DNA of 64,000 bases from Bullera alba (taxonomy: Eukaryota > Basidiomycota > Tremellomycetes > Tremellales > Bulleraceae), in the NCBI GenBank assembly GCA_001600095.1, contig BCIX01000006.1, positions 434,001 to 498,000 on the forward strand. The letters are read 5' to 3'. Shown here piece by piece: positions 31,392 to 41,058 of this stretch (its first letter is position 1; each line of letters begins with the position of its first letter). The notes beneath the pieces were generated by a model, which was given only the letters and a program-made list of their open reading frames with translations, searched no databases and was not told the origin of the DNA. The position numbers were made by a program, and so were the translations under genes.

Positions 31392-31409
31392 CGGAGTTCA
31401 GATCCTCGG
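31392..31409. promoter_or_regulatory. CGGAG-N8-CTCGG near-repeat upstream of the Zn2Cys6 gene
   Basis: cggagttcagatcctcgg lies about 95 bases before the regulator's ATG. It shares CGGAGTTC with the transporter site at 33900 and matches the second half-site except for one base. It could be a weak autoregulatory copy. One mismatch in a short site means chance cannot be excluded. Confidence 0.35.
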
Positions 31410-31588
31410 AACCGGTTACTCGTGAAACCGACCAGCCCGACCTATCGCGACCGAGGTTGATCTTTCGCCTGTACCTCACGATATGCCCGCAGGGAAGCGA
31501 ACTAGAGACTTTGTGGACATATGATTGAGTGCATCACGGTGTTCGTTGCATGGAAAGACGACGCCAAACTAAAACGACTCGACAGCCT

Positions 31589-33504
31589 TCAGGCGCCATT
31601 CTCCATGTGTCGCACACTGCCTTTGCCCTCCGATCCCACAGTGTCCTGCTCCTCTAACACTGGCACAGTGTGCTTGCCCATCTTTCGAGGCCTCACATTG
31701 TTCGCGTACAACCAGTTGACTTCGTTGAGTGATTTGCCTTTGAGTTCGGGGACGAGGAGATAGACAAACACGACGCCTGCGATGCCCACAGCGCCGTCTG
31801 ACAGTCAGCGATCGCTCAAGCAGGTAGCACTCACAGATGAAAGCGACCTTGCCCTTGAGATCTCCGTAGCCTTCGTCCTGGATGTATGGGTTCACAAGAC
31901 CGATGATCATACCTATATATGTTAGCCTTTGGATCCGTATACCGATAAACCAGACTCACCAGTGAGCTGGGCACCAGATCCGGCGACAGCCCAGGTCTTT
32001 GGCCTGAGGTGATCCGCAGGGAGCTCGCTGGTCAACGTGTACGGCACATTGCTCCAACCCGTGGCGTAAACGACAAACCAGATAAAGATGAGGGCAATGG
32101 CTGCGTCGGCCGGTGCACCGGTAGGCGCGGGGTATGCCGTGGTCAGAGCGCCGAGCGATATTAGAGCGACTGCGCCAACTATACCAGTGACCATCATGAG
32201 GGGTCTCCGTCCAAAGTAATCTTGTGTCCAGAATCCGGCACAGGTGCTGGCGCACACGACACCGTACACTAAGGTCAGCATTGTCCGCGCGTTCACACAC
32301 TCACAGATCATGAGGATGACGAATAGGTTTTTGATGCCCACAGCTTGCAGATACAGCAGAGCGTAGTTGGAGAGGAAGGCAAGTCCTACAACGTTAGTAT
32401 TGACCCGAATTTTGGTAAACTCACCGTTGGCCTGTGAGATGCACATGACTCCAAGGACGGTGAGAGTTCGCATGAGATTGCTGCCTCGGAATAGATCGGC
32501 CCAGGAAGACTTGTTGGCCAGTCGGTCTAGGTGGATGATCTCGTCGATCCTCTGGACCTCGGCGTCCACTTCCTCCCTGGTTGCAGTGGATCGCAAGAAG
32601 GTCAATACGGTCTTGGCTTCCTCCAAACGGCCGACTTCGATCAACCATCGGGGACTGAGTCATAAGTGGCGGTTCGGGCGCAGTGACTTACCTCTCCGGC
32701 AGCAAAGGTATGGTCGCCAATGCGAGAATAGGGGGGATGAACTGCACGCCGAGCAGGATTCGGAGACCGGTCTGTGTACCTGGCATGGTGGAAACCCCGT
32801 AGTTTGCCACACCAGCGAGGAACGAGCCGAAAGTGACCATGAACGCAGTCGTGTTGACCATGGCTCCCCGATGACCAGAGGGAGCGCACTCTGCGAGGTA
32901 CAGGGGACCCACGCCGAGCATCTGTCCGAGTCCGATGGAAGCGAACCATTTGCTGCTCGTCAGCCAGGATAAAGCAAGTGAACGTACCCAGCAATGATCA
33001 CCCAATACTCTCCGCGCCCGATCGTTCCAGTCATCTCGATCACGACGCCTACGATGACGAATGCCGAGGTCTGATCGTCAATTAGAGGCCCGTGACGATC
33101 ATGCTCACGGACAACAGCCCCATTCTCCTCCCCTTGACCTTGATAACATGACTGCCCAGGACGAGACCGATCTACGCGTCAATTTGTGCCTACCATTCGG
33201 TCACTCACCACTTGGAAGACATAGGAGACGGCGACAGCAGTGGATGTCTGTACGGCGCTGAGAACGTGGTATGACCCTATCGGTGTCTTGACCGCCTTGC
33301 TTCCGTAGTTCAAGTTGAAGAAGACCTGTCCCAGCGCGCCAGTGTACCACGTCCTAGAAGGTCAGACAGGGTTGAAGCAGCTTTTACCCACTGATCATAT
33401 CCGAAACCTCAAGGGTCAGCCGAGATCTATCAGGAGAGCTCACCTATGGCGGAAATCGCAATGATCGCCGCGATCTTGAGCAGTTGCAGGTTTACAGTGG
33501 GCAT
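31589..33504 (-). CDS. MFS sugar-porter-family transporter
   Basis: Multi-exon gene starting MPTVNLQLLKIAAIIAI. The family signatures are in order: VLGSHVIKVKGRRMGLLS, GRGEYWVIIAGY, GLGQMLGVGPLYLAECAP, the loop PESPRWLIEVGRLEEA, DYFGRRPLMMVTGIVG, WSNVPYTLTSELPADHLRPK and the C-terminal PELKGKSLNEVNWLY. Twelve hydrophobic spans are expected across the joined exons. Sugar porters are plasma-membrane uniporters or proton symporters for hexoses, disaccharides and related solutes; the substrate here cannot be read. The promoter holds the CGCGGAG-N8-CTCCGCG repeat. It lies head-to-tail with the Zn2Cys6 gene. Confidence 0.9.
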
Positions 33505-34603
33505 TTCAAGTGTCGTTTGTCTTGGGCCTTGTGGAGAACAGCATCAATTCCCTTCATCTCAGCTCGATGTTATATTGTCATGTACATCGTTCCCGCTTTA
33601 GCCTGACTGGTCAGCGGGGCCACACCGGGACCGCTGATGCGGAGACGTCTGGAGCACCAGATGATGGGTTGCAACACGATCGCAGTAGAGATGTGCAGAG
33701 TAGGTCGGCTAGACGGAAGGAGTAAGCGTTCGTCCGCGCGGCATCCCGCCGCAGTTAGACCCATGCACCTATGGCCGATGCCCAGTCTTGTCCATGATCA
33801 CCGCAGGTCCCCGACTGTCCGGGCCTCCCTCGGGGTCTGCCGCGGCAGGCTGCGGCTGCTTATAGAGTAGAGTTGTAGCGATTTGGACAGGATCACCCGC
33901 GGAGTTCGATTGCTCCGCGAGGCCGACGCCGTGTTGTTTTTGGTGTATGTCCCTCCAGGCTTTCAGCTGTAGTTGACCAGCATGGGCGACTCCTCGAGAA
34001 ATATACTCCGATAGCAGTTAGGCATGATCTCTGACACGATTTATCCGTCAACATGTGACCTGCTCTGGCGGGCTCTGGCTCGTCACTTCCGTGCAAGGTT
34101 TTATAGCACTAGTCCTCCTGGAATAAATGACATCGGATGGGAGGCGTTTGTGCAAGTGATCGTCGATGGTGGCATGCTTCTGTCGCATCTGCTGCCGTGT
34201 GGTAGTGGGAGTAGTGCTGCAGGGTTATTGATAGGCGAAGGATGGATTGAGACAGTGTCACAAGCTGCATCAGTGGGTGGTCGGATTGACGACCCCTGCC
34301 AGATTCGGCGGACTCGGGAGTGCTTTTTGGGTGCGAACAAGAACTGCAGAACGAGGCATTTTTCAGGGCCTAATTAGAGAAAGGGATTTTAGGCATGCAA
34401 TGTTGCTAAAATCACTTCATAGGCGCCGGTGGAATTTCACCTTTAGCAATTGATCGTGCTGCGACTTGCTCACCCATAGTTCTCACCTTTCGCTCACTTC
34501 CAATCCGTCGACCATTTGAGTCCTGCACAGTAACTGCTCAATCGACAGAACAACGACCTTTATACTTCAGGCTCACCTCCGTTCCATCGCAGAAATCACC
34601 GCT
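33505..34603. other. Divergent promoter, transporter / mS33
   Basis: About 1.1 kb with no supported gene. It contains the inverted repeat at 33898-33919 and several further CGG/CCG triplets between 33620 and 33860. Confidence 0.5.
33898..33919. promoter_or_regulatory. CGCGGAG-N8-CTCCGCG inverted repeat upstream of transporter
   Basis: A perfect 7-base inverted repeat about 395 bases before the transporter ATG. The CGG and CCG triplets are 12 bases apart. The half-sites are identical to those upstream of the hydrolase at 27021-27043, on the other side of the Zn2Cys6 gene. Confidence 0.6.
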
Positions 34604-35254
34604 ATGGCTCCCGGACTACCGACGCCCGTGGCGGCCAACATCCACACCCTCCTCCATGCCGTCCGATCCGAAGTCTTTCTCACGACGTACAACCCCACCG
34701 GCCAGCGTCTGGGTAACAAGTACCTGAAGAAATCACTAAAAGGCGCTGCCATGCTACAATACTATCCGAAACCACTGCCCCGACCTAGAACATTGAACCA
34801 CCAGGTCCCATCACCCGATAGCAAGCTCTCCGTGCAGTTCCCCACGATGGAGTGGATCGAGCGGCAGAAGTCGAAGAAGCTGGAGGCCCAGGCCGAGTCG
34901 AGCTCTGCCGATAAGGGCGAGGTGTCGGCTTCAAGCGGCGAGACGTCGTCACAGAACGACAGTGAAAAGAGGCGCGAGGCAAAGGAGACCAGCTCGGCGT
35001 TGAAGAAATTGAGCGAGATGCAACCTGGAGAGAGCAATCTGTGGGCTGGAACGAGAGAGGTCGGACGGATACCCGGCAGCGGGCTGTTCTTTGATGCCGA
35101 GGAGGAGAGAAGGCTGCAAAAGGTCGAAAAGAGGAGGATCATTGGCAAGGGTGCACCGAAGAAGGGTAAGTACGGGTCGGCTGATAGAGCGAAGTTTGAG
35201 CTGATCGTGCGTCTTTCAGGCCAAGGCAAGAGATCGCAGATGAAGAAGAGATAG
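34604..35254 (+). CDS. Mitochondrial small-subunit ribosomal protein mS33 (Rsm27-like)
   Basis: Two exons (34604-35165, 35220-35254) encode about 198 residues. The start is MAPGLPTPVAANIHTLL. The family signature EVFLTTYNPTGQRLGNKYLK followed by LKGAAMLQYYPKPLP matches the N-terminal part of mS33/Rsm27 proteins. The end RIIGKGAPKKGQGKRSQMKK matches their conserved basic G-K-G-x-P-K-K tail. Between them lies a low-complexity charged stretch of about 60 residues (SSADKGEVSASSGETSSQND) that makes it longer than yeast and animal homologues. Acts in the mitochondrial 37S subunit; the N-terminus itself may serve for import. Confidence 0.85.
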   Translation: MAPGLPTPVAANIHTLLHAVRSEVFLTTYNPTGQRLGNKYLKKSLKGAAMLQYYPKPLPRPRTLNHQVPSPDSKLSVQFPTMEWIERQKSKKLEAQAESSSADKGEVSASSGETSSQNDSEKRREAKETSSALKKLSEMQPGESNLWAGTREVGRIPGSGLFFDAEEERRLQKVEKRRIIGKGAPKKGKYGSADRAKFELIVRLSGQGKRSQMKKR

Positions 35255-35532
35255 TCTGGAACGTGATGCATCACCTCACGTCTACTTTGCACAGGTATCA
35301 CAATGGCACACCATGTCACGATACGTATCTTATGCCGTGCGCCCCAGACTGAGGGTCCCGCGGATAACAACAGATTTCGACACCCTATGGAGATCCCTGG
35401 CGCGCTCCCGGCTGCTCGAGCTCTGATGCGTGAGCAACTTGACAAGTGCTCGCCGTTGTGGCGCTGCTCCGCGCCGCTGAGCGACTAGGCGGCCGGCACT
35501 GGGCTTTGTGATCAAGGCATGTCTGCCGCTAT

Positions 35533-36984
35533 CATCCGAGGCCCGATAGCGGGTCTACCCATCTCGTCTCCTCCCAGACGTTGGCGCTGAGTCCGTTCTT
35601 CTCTGGCCAGGGGTGACACCTGACCTTTCCCGGGGGACTACTATCATCAGCCCCTGGCAACACGACCGGCCTGTGACTGACCTATCGCGCCATACCACCG
35701 CTTGATCCTTGCTCTCTGGTGGCACACCATCCACCCATCCGAGAGCGTATTTCGACTTTTCGAGTTCGTCCCTCGTTTCCAAAGCCGTTTTGCGAGTGTA
35801 CGCGAGCTATTCAGTAGTCAGCTTGTGTACGAAGAGCTCCAACCCACCTGTACACTGGGAACCACCTGAATCTTTCCGTAACCCAAGCTCCAGAAATCCT
35901 GCGCAATCAAGCTGCACTCGCTAGCGGCACATTCGCCCTTTGTCACATTGCTCCTCCTGAATCGAACGTTGTGGGGGGGCAAGAACGGCTTCGGGTCCAA
36001 CACTGCGATCCCATTCCAAGAGGAGTATACTTGGAATGGCTGCAGATTTTCAAAATGCTCGCGCGACCTCGGCGAGTTGTTGAACAGATCTTCCGACGGT
36101 GACCACCACGGGAAAGTTATGGGGTAGAACAAGTCGCCTTTGTCAATCTACCCAATGTCAGCGACAACGCACTGCTTGGCACTCACCGTTCTGCCGACCC
36201 AGACGTCGTAATAGTGCTCTGGGTGCCGGTCGAGCCAGTCCCAAGCAGTGGTCATCCCCGCTCCATTGATCACATGCTGGTATACCAACTCCAGGATATC
36301 CTCCGCCCTCATGAACACGTCGTTGACCATGATGACGGCTTCCACATCGTTCTCCTCGGTATCCCATAATGGTTCCAACGCCCGGTTCCGCAGTTCCGCC
36401 AAGACTTCAATCCTATTCTGCTGCGAAAAGTCGATTTGCGACTCCCTCGTCACGAGATTCAACCTCGACGTCTCCACCCCGAGATCCAACAAGGTCGGCC
36501 ACAGTGTTTTTTCCAGGATCTCCGGGGTGCAGTCCCCCGAGGGACCTTCGAGGATGCTAAAGGCCAGCTTGTCCGGGCCGAGATAGGTGATGAGCACGAT
36601 CAACGTGTTGATGAAATCCGGCAATTGCGCTTGGATCTCCCGTATCGTGGTGACTATCATGTATCGCCGTCCATTGTCCGCTTTGAGTCGCGCATACCGC
36701 TCTTCCTGCGACGCGGTAAGGCTTGGGTCTGGGTATACTGGGACATGCTTGCCTTTTCGGCAGCAAGCATGTAGCTTTTCAGAAGCTCGGTGGAGTCGTT
36801 GCTCCAGTAATGGGTTGCTGAGATGGCGATAGGCGGGGTAGTGTGATGGCAGCCAGCCTGGGAGTCGGAGTGACTGAGAGGTGGGTTCATCAAGAAGTGT
36901 GAAGAGCAGTATCACTGTGACGATGCCGCAAAAGAGGTATGAGCGGGGACGTCTCTGGTACACCCGCGATACTCTCATCCCCAT
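35533..36984 (-). CDS. CAP59/CMT1-type glycosyltransferase (alpha-1,3-mannosyltransferase-like)
   Basis: Type II membrane protein. [14 protein letters not shown] is followed by a membrane segment, [17 protein letters not shown] (residues about 15-31), then a luminal domain. Family blocks: [115 protein letters not shown] and the last exon [20 protein letters not shown]. The last exon is reached through a GTCAGT...GATAG intron, giving TGA at 35533-35535. In Cryptococcus this family includes CMT1 and the capsule protein CAP59. Golgi mannosyl transfer to capsule or wall glycans is inferred. An ATG further upstream (37143) is possible but lacks support. Confidence 0.88.
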
Positions 36985-37677
36985 GATGGGTCGGTGATCG
37001 AGGGGGCCATGTACAGGGCTGGAATTGTGACTGTAGAGTATAAAGATGACTTTGTGACTGACATGGCGCCGATGAAACCGGTATCGCGAGCTGCGAGCTG
37101 AAATCGGTGCCTGAAACGAGGGTACGACGGAGGTCTGGCTCAACTCCGCTCAGGCTTCTTCGACTTCCCCTGACCGTAACTCTCGTTGACGTTTCGGAAC
37201 AGATACCTGGTATTAACTTTGGACGTCGATCGTAAGCAACTCTTCTATTGTGTCGAGTATAGTCTGCGGAAATACATGCCCACCTCAGAGGATCGGATCC
37301 AATGCTCAGGCGCCGTCTCGCAATTTTGAAACTCTTTGACACGCCGAACTCCAGAAGGCGTCATGTTCGCGACCCGACTCAGCCTTTCACCCTGCGACGA
37401 GGTGTCGACAGGTAGTACAACGTTCAGTTCGGCACCGCTCGGCTGTCCGCGCGTCGTTCAAGTCAAACCGTACTCACCCGTAAGCTCACCTTGGACCGGC
37501 ATGCGATGCAGGTCCTACTACTCTGCTGCAAGGGCCACTAAAGTCTGGATATAGGAGTACTTCGAGTTCTGCCAGTCTGACCCGTTTTGACACTGAACAG
37601 CCTTCCCGAATGGACATACCTTGAGCGAGACCCGGCCACCACTTACTCACGAATCTCCCTCTGCCAACTTCACACTC
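36985..37677. other. Divergent promoter region
   Basis: No supported gene. Short frames on the plus strand (37336-37554) have no recognisable content. Confidence 0.45.
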
Positions 37678-38392
37678 ATGCCCACAATGACAACCTTGGC
37701 TCCCGAGTCCCGGTCCAGACGAACGGCTTTTGCCTCGCTCCTGACTCGTTCCGCATTTGGCCTTGCATCAATATTCCCAAACCCAGCCTTGCTTTATGGC
37801 CCCACGGTTTGGATGATACGTCGGCAAAGAGGTTCTCCCCTGCTCGTCCGCCATTGCAAGAATGTTCATCGGCACATCGATCACTGGCGCTGTGGTGGGG
37901 ATCGCCATCCCTACGTATCAGTTGTGGAACCAGCCCGTCGTGGAAATCGAAAGACGGGGCGACAAATTCGTGGGTATCAGCGCTGTATGGGACTATACGC
38001 CGCTAGCCAGCGCTAGCCTGGCTCATCGGACTGTTGCTGACCGTGGAGGAATGTAGGACCCGTGGAACAGTGATAGGTATCGATACCCAATGATAGCCGC
38101 CGTATTCTACGCCCACATGATCCCCGCGCTGTTGCCCAACCAGGCACCGCTGCGCCTTCTGGTGCTGGGCGGGGCGTGTTTCGGCGCGGGACTGGGTGCC
38201 CAAGTACAGGCTCTAAAGGCTTCGCAGGTCTGGTCGGAGATTTGGTCCGAGGATACAGTGAGTGCACGCTCCACGATGGGTCGTCGTCGTAATTGCGAAT
38301 ACTGAACGTCCTGCCCTCAGTCACAGCTTTCCACTCATCAAAGTCAGCACAAGGCGACAATCCCCGAAGGAGGCCATGATGAGGTATCATGA
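37678..38392 (+). pseudogene. Small membrane-type protein, frameshifted copy 1 of a tandem pair
   Basis: The N-terminus MPTMTTLAPESRSRRTAFAS, LLTRSAFGLASIFPNPALLY and WMIRRQRG is in one frame. IGTSITGAVVGIAIPTYQLW, NQPVVEIERRGDKF is in the +1 frame. After a GTGGGT...AATGTAG intron comes RYPMIAAVFYAHMIPALL, then APLRLLVLGGACFGAGLG. These match the gene at 38814 piece by piece (LILRRGRGFSVRG, LRDQPIEAIEDRAFRL, PLPLLVLGGASIGLGLG). The shift falls near 37830, where one base is missing relative to the paralogue (gaggttc against gggcttc). No intron that would correct it was found. So either a recent pseudogene or a sequencing error. Function of the family unknown. Confidence 0.6.
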
Positions 38393-38813
38393 AGTTGAGG
38401 TCATAAGCCGGCATGAACTGGGAGACTGGGCTCGGGGAGCGTGGGAGGATCCGAACATTGAGCCAGGATCGTGTTGGCCGAAGAATAGTGATTGTGGCTG
38501 GAGATCGACGATATGGTATGGAACGTGGTGGGAGGCGCGACTGGCGATTCGGGGGGACCTGTAGCTAGCTATGCATCGAGACTTGCTCAAGACCCAAGTC
38601 AAGACCAGGTCAAGACGGCTGGCGTGGAGGCCGGCCCTGGTGGACCGAGGGCTCCCCAGATTGAGCGGAGAGCCCCGCCTTTCCGTGCAGATCCCAGTAA
38701 GTCACCGCGCGTATGACGTATTCAGCAATGTTGATTGGTCCATCTACTCTGAGACTCAAGACCATCCTGAGAACGACTTGATCTGCTACACAGTGTCCCA
38801 AGCAATCCTCAAC
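38393..38813. other. Intergenic between the two paralogues
   Basis: Open on the plus strand for part of its length but with no recognisable motif. Treated as promoter of the second copy. Confidence 0.4.
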
Positions 38814-39439
38814 ATGGCCACATCATCACATCCTTCTATGGCGAGCCAATCGGCTTCAACGCAAGTCATCGCCCATTCCGCCCTCAAAGTCGCACAGGCA
38901 TTCTCGACCATTGTCCCGCCCGCGTACCTCGTCACCTCGCTGATCCTCCGTCGAGGACGGGGCTTCTCCGTCCGCGGACTCGCTACCACTAGTTTCGGGG
39001 GGGTAGTGGCCGGAGCGGGGATTGGTGGTGTTGCCGCCTGGGGGAGATTACGCGATCAGCCCATTGAAGCAATTGAAGATCGAGCGTTCAGACTGGTGCG
39101 TCCTCCGCCAGTCACAGATGTGAGGACGATAGACATGCTGACTGGGGGGTAGGCGCACAATGCGTCGCAGATCCGAACGGACGATTACTCGGTGATGGGA
39201 GCCACGCTGGCGGGTCTGATTGTCCCGGCGCTGTTCCTCAAGAGGGCACCTCTGCCGCTGTTAGTCCTAGGCGGGGCGAGTATTGGATTGGGGCTGGGCG
39301 TGGATGCGCATTTGATAAAGTCGTTCCAGGAGGGCAAGCAGGTCAAGCCAGAGGGCATGGTGAGTGAGGCAAGACGTGGATGTTGTATTGACACTGTGTC
39401 TAGGTCGGGGAGCTACCAGTGGTCGGAGGCAACAAGTAG
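38814..39439 (+). CDS. Small fungal protein with hydrophobic segments, copy 2 of a tandem pair
   Basis: Three exons: MATSSHPSMASQSASTQVIA to DRAFRL; AHNASQIRTDDYSVMGATLA to PEGM; then VGELPVVGGNK and TAG. Hydrophobic segments at FSTIVPPAYLVTSLIL, FGGVVAGAGIGGVAAW, VMGATLAGLIVPALFL and LPLLVLGGASIGLGLG suggest an integral or membrane-associated protein, possibly mitochondrial. It resembles a fungal family of about 170-residue proteins of unknown function (perhaps that catalogued as DUF1757; not verified). Exon junctions are canonical and in frame, so this copy is intact while its upstream neighbour is not. Confidence 0.7.
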
Positions 39440-39800
39440 GACAACAGCTGTATAATATGCGCATGTACAGGTACGATCACGGACGTTCTCACCGCCTTTC
39501 GGGCTCGGAGAATAATCGCCACGTGCCTATAGTTCTTATTGTTCTGACGTCTTCCACCGCGTACATAGTATCGCCTCGAGGTAGCTGTGTGCATACATCA
39601 CTACCTCCTGAAGGTGATCGAGTCGACTCACGTTCCCGCCAGCTTCGGATCCTGTGCTCTGGGTGGCCAAGGATGTGATGGCTTGGGGATAAATACAGGG
39701 GGGATCTCAATTGATCGTTCTTCATCGCACTCTTCTTCCTCTCCACTACCATACCAGACACTGCGCCACGACGAAGCTACGCAAGAGACCGCCTTGGATC
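39440..39800. other. Promoter of the orphan gene at 39801
   Basis: A TATA-like ataaatac lies near 39690, about 110 bases before the ATG. Nothing else was recognised. Confidence 0.45.
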
Positions 39801-41012
39801 ATGGCCGTGCCATATGGGATGTGGGCTGGGATGGGGTATGGTCCCCAGAACATGGGTTTCATGCCCCACAACCTCCAATACGCCATCCCCGCCATCCCCC
39901 CGTCCTCAAAGTGAGTCGAGCTCGGCGTATTTGGCTGACCTCAGTCCCCTCTTGATCGACCCCACTGGCGCAGTGAGGGACTTCGCCGAACACGCATGTA
40001 ATGGCGACCGCAAGCAACTCTGCACTGTCTGGGACCTCAAGTGTCTCGAAGACTGGGGCAAGGATGAAGCCCACCGCAAGGTCATTATGGAGGTGGTCAA
40101 ATCCCGACTCGACCTGTCCTGGCCGTACAACTACAAAGCGCTCGACGTACTGTCCGTCATGCCAGTGTCGGAGATGCTGGGGGTGATTGATAAACTCAAG
40201 GCGCTGGCCGAATCGCCCAATACCGTGGAGGGGGGTGCCGAACTGAAGAAGATGGCGAAACCAATCTACGACAAAGCCGTGGCCGAGGGGAAAAAGGTGG
40301 AGGAGGAGGAGATGAAGAAGAAGCAAGAGGCGATAACGGCAATGTGGGGTGGGATATGGGCCAATACGAATCAACAGCTCAAGGCGCAGGGAACCCTGGG
40401 GATGGCCGGGTGGGGTGGATGGCAGTATCCCTACCAAGTGGTGGCGGGCGTTTCGGCCCAGGCAGGCGTGGAGTGGAGCTCGAACGCACCCAATGGTTGG
40501 CAACAGTATGTCATGGCTCCGATCCCCTTGGCCACATATCCGATCCTAGGCTGGCCAAGGCCTACCTGACCGGGGCAGAGAGGGTCGATGGCTGACGACC
40601 ACACTATACCAAAATCTCTTCACCTCATCAACCTCGAAACGCTTTACTCGTAGCAGCGCCTCGATAACCCCAGTCCCACAGATTTACCCCTTTTCACGGA
40701 CGGGATACTACGCTCTAGCGCCCGCAGAGCGCAAACCCCCGGAACCGACCAAAGCCGCTACCTACACCATCTCAGTGACGCCCGGAGACGCCAAGGCCGG
40801 GTGAGTCGGGTCCCGACGAGATGGTCCAGGCTCACCAGTGCCTCATCCCCTTCGCTCCAATCAACACGACACTCTGTCCCCTCTCAATACTCCGATGTCG
40901 CCGCGTTGACCAATGGCCGCATAGCCTCGGCGGGATCACCAAGACGTATCCCCTGGGTCTGGGACAACTCGAGGAAATGTGGGCAAAGCAATTACAATCC
41001 CGGGGATGGTAG
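39801..41012 (+). CDS. Orphan protein of unknown function
   Basis: Four exons (39801-39910, 39945-40505, 40579-40800, 40925-41012) give a continuous 326-residue frame ending LGLGQLEEMWAKQLQSRGW. Each junction uses GT...AG with a CTGAC- or TTGAC-like branch. An alternative acceptor at 40549 would end the protein early at 40595. The N-terminus is Gly/Met/Pro-rich (MWAGMGYGPQNMGFMPHN). Then comes a helical domain, AVRDFAEHACNGDRKQLCTV and WPYNYKALDVLSVMPVSEML, a charged helix, and a Trp/Gly-rich stretch (GMAGWGGWQYPYQ). The C-terminal part is QIYPFSRTGYYALAPAERKP. Not recognised. It converges on THOC1 with 46 bases between stops. Confidence 0.65.
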
Positions 41013-41058
41013 CACGAGTCACGACTACATGACGACTGTGGATGCATATCCTGCAAGA

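Noticed and set aside
33620..33860. Cluster of CGG/CCG triplets upstream of the transporter as additional regulator sites
   Set aside because: The spacing is irregular and the region is GC-rich; only the perfect inverted repeat at 33898-33919 was kept.
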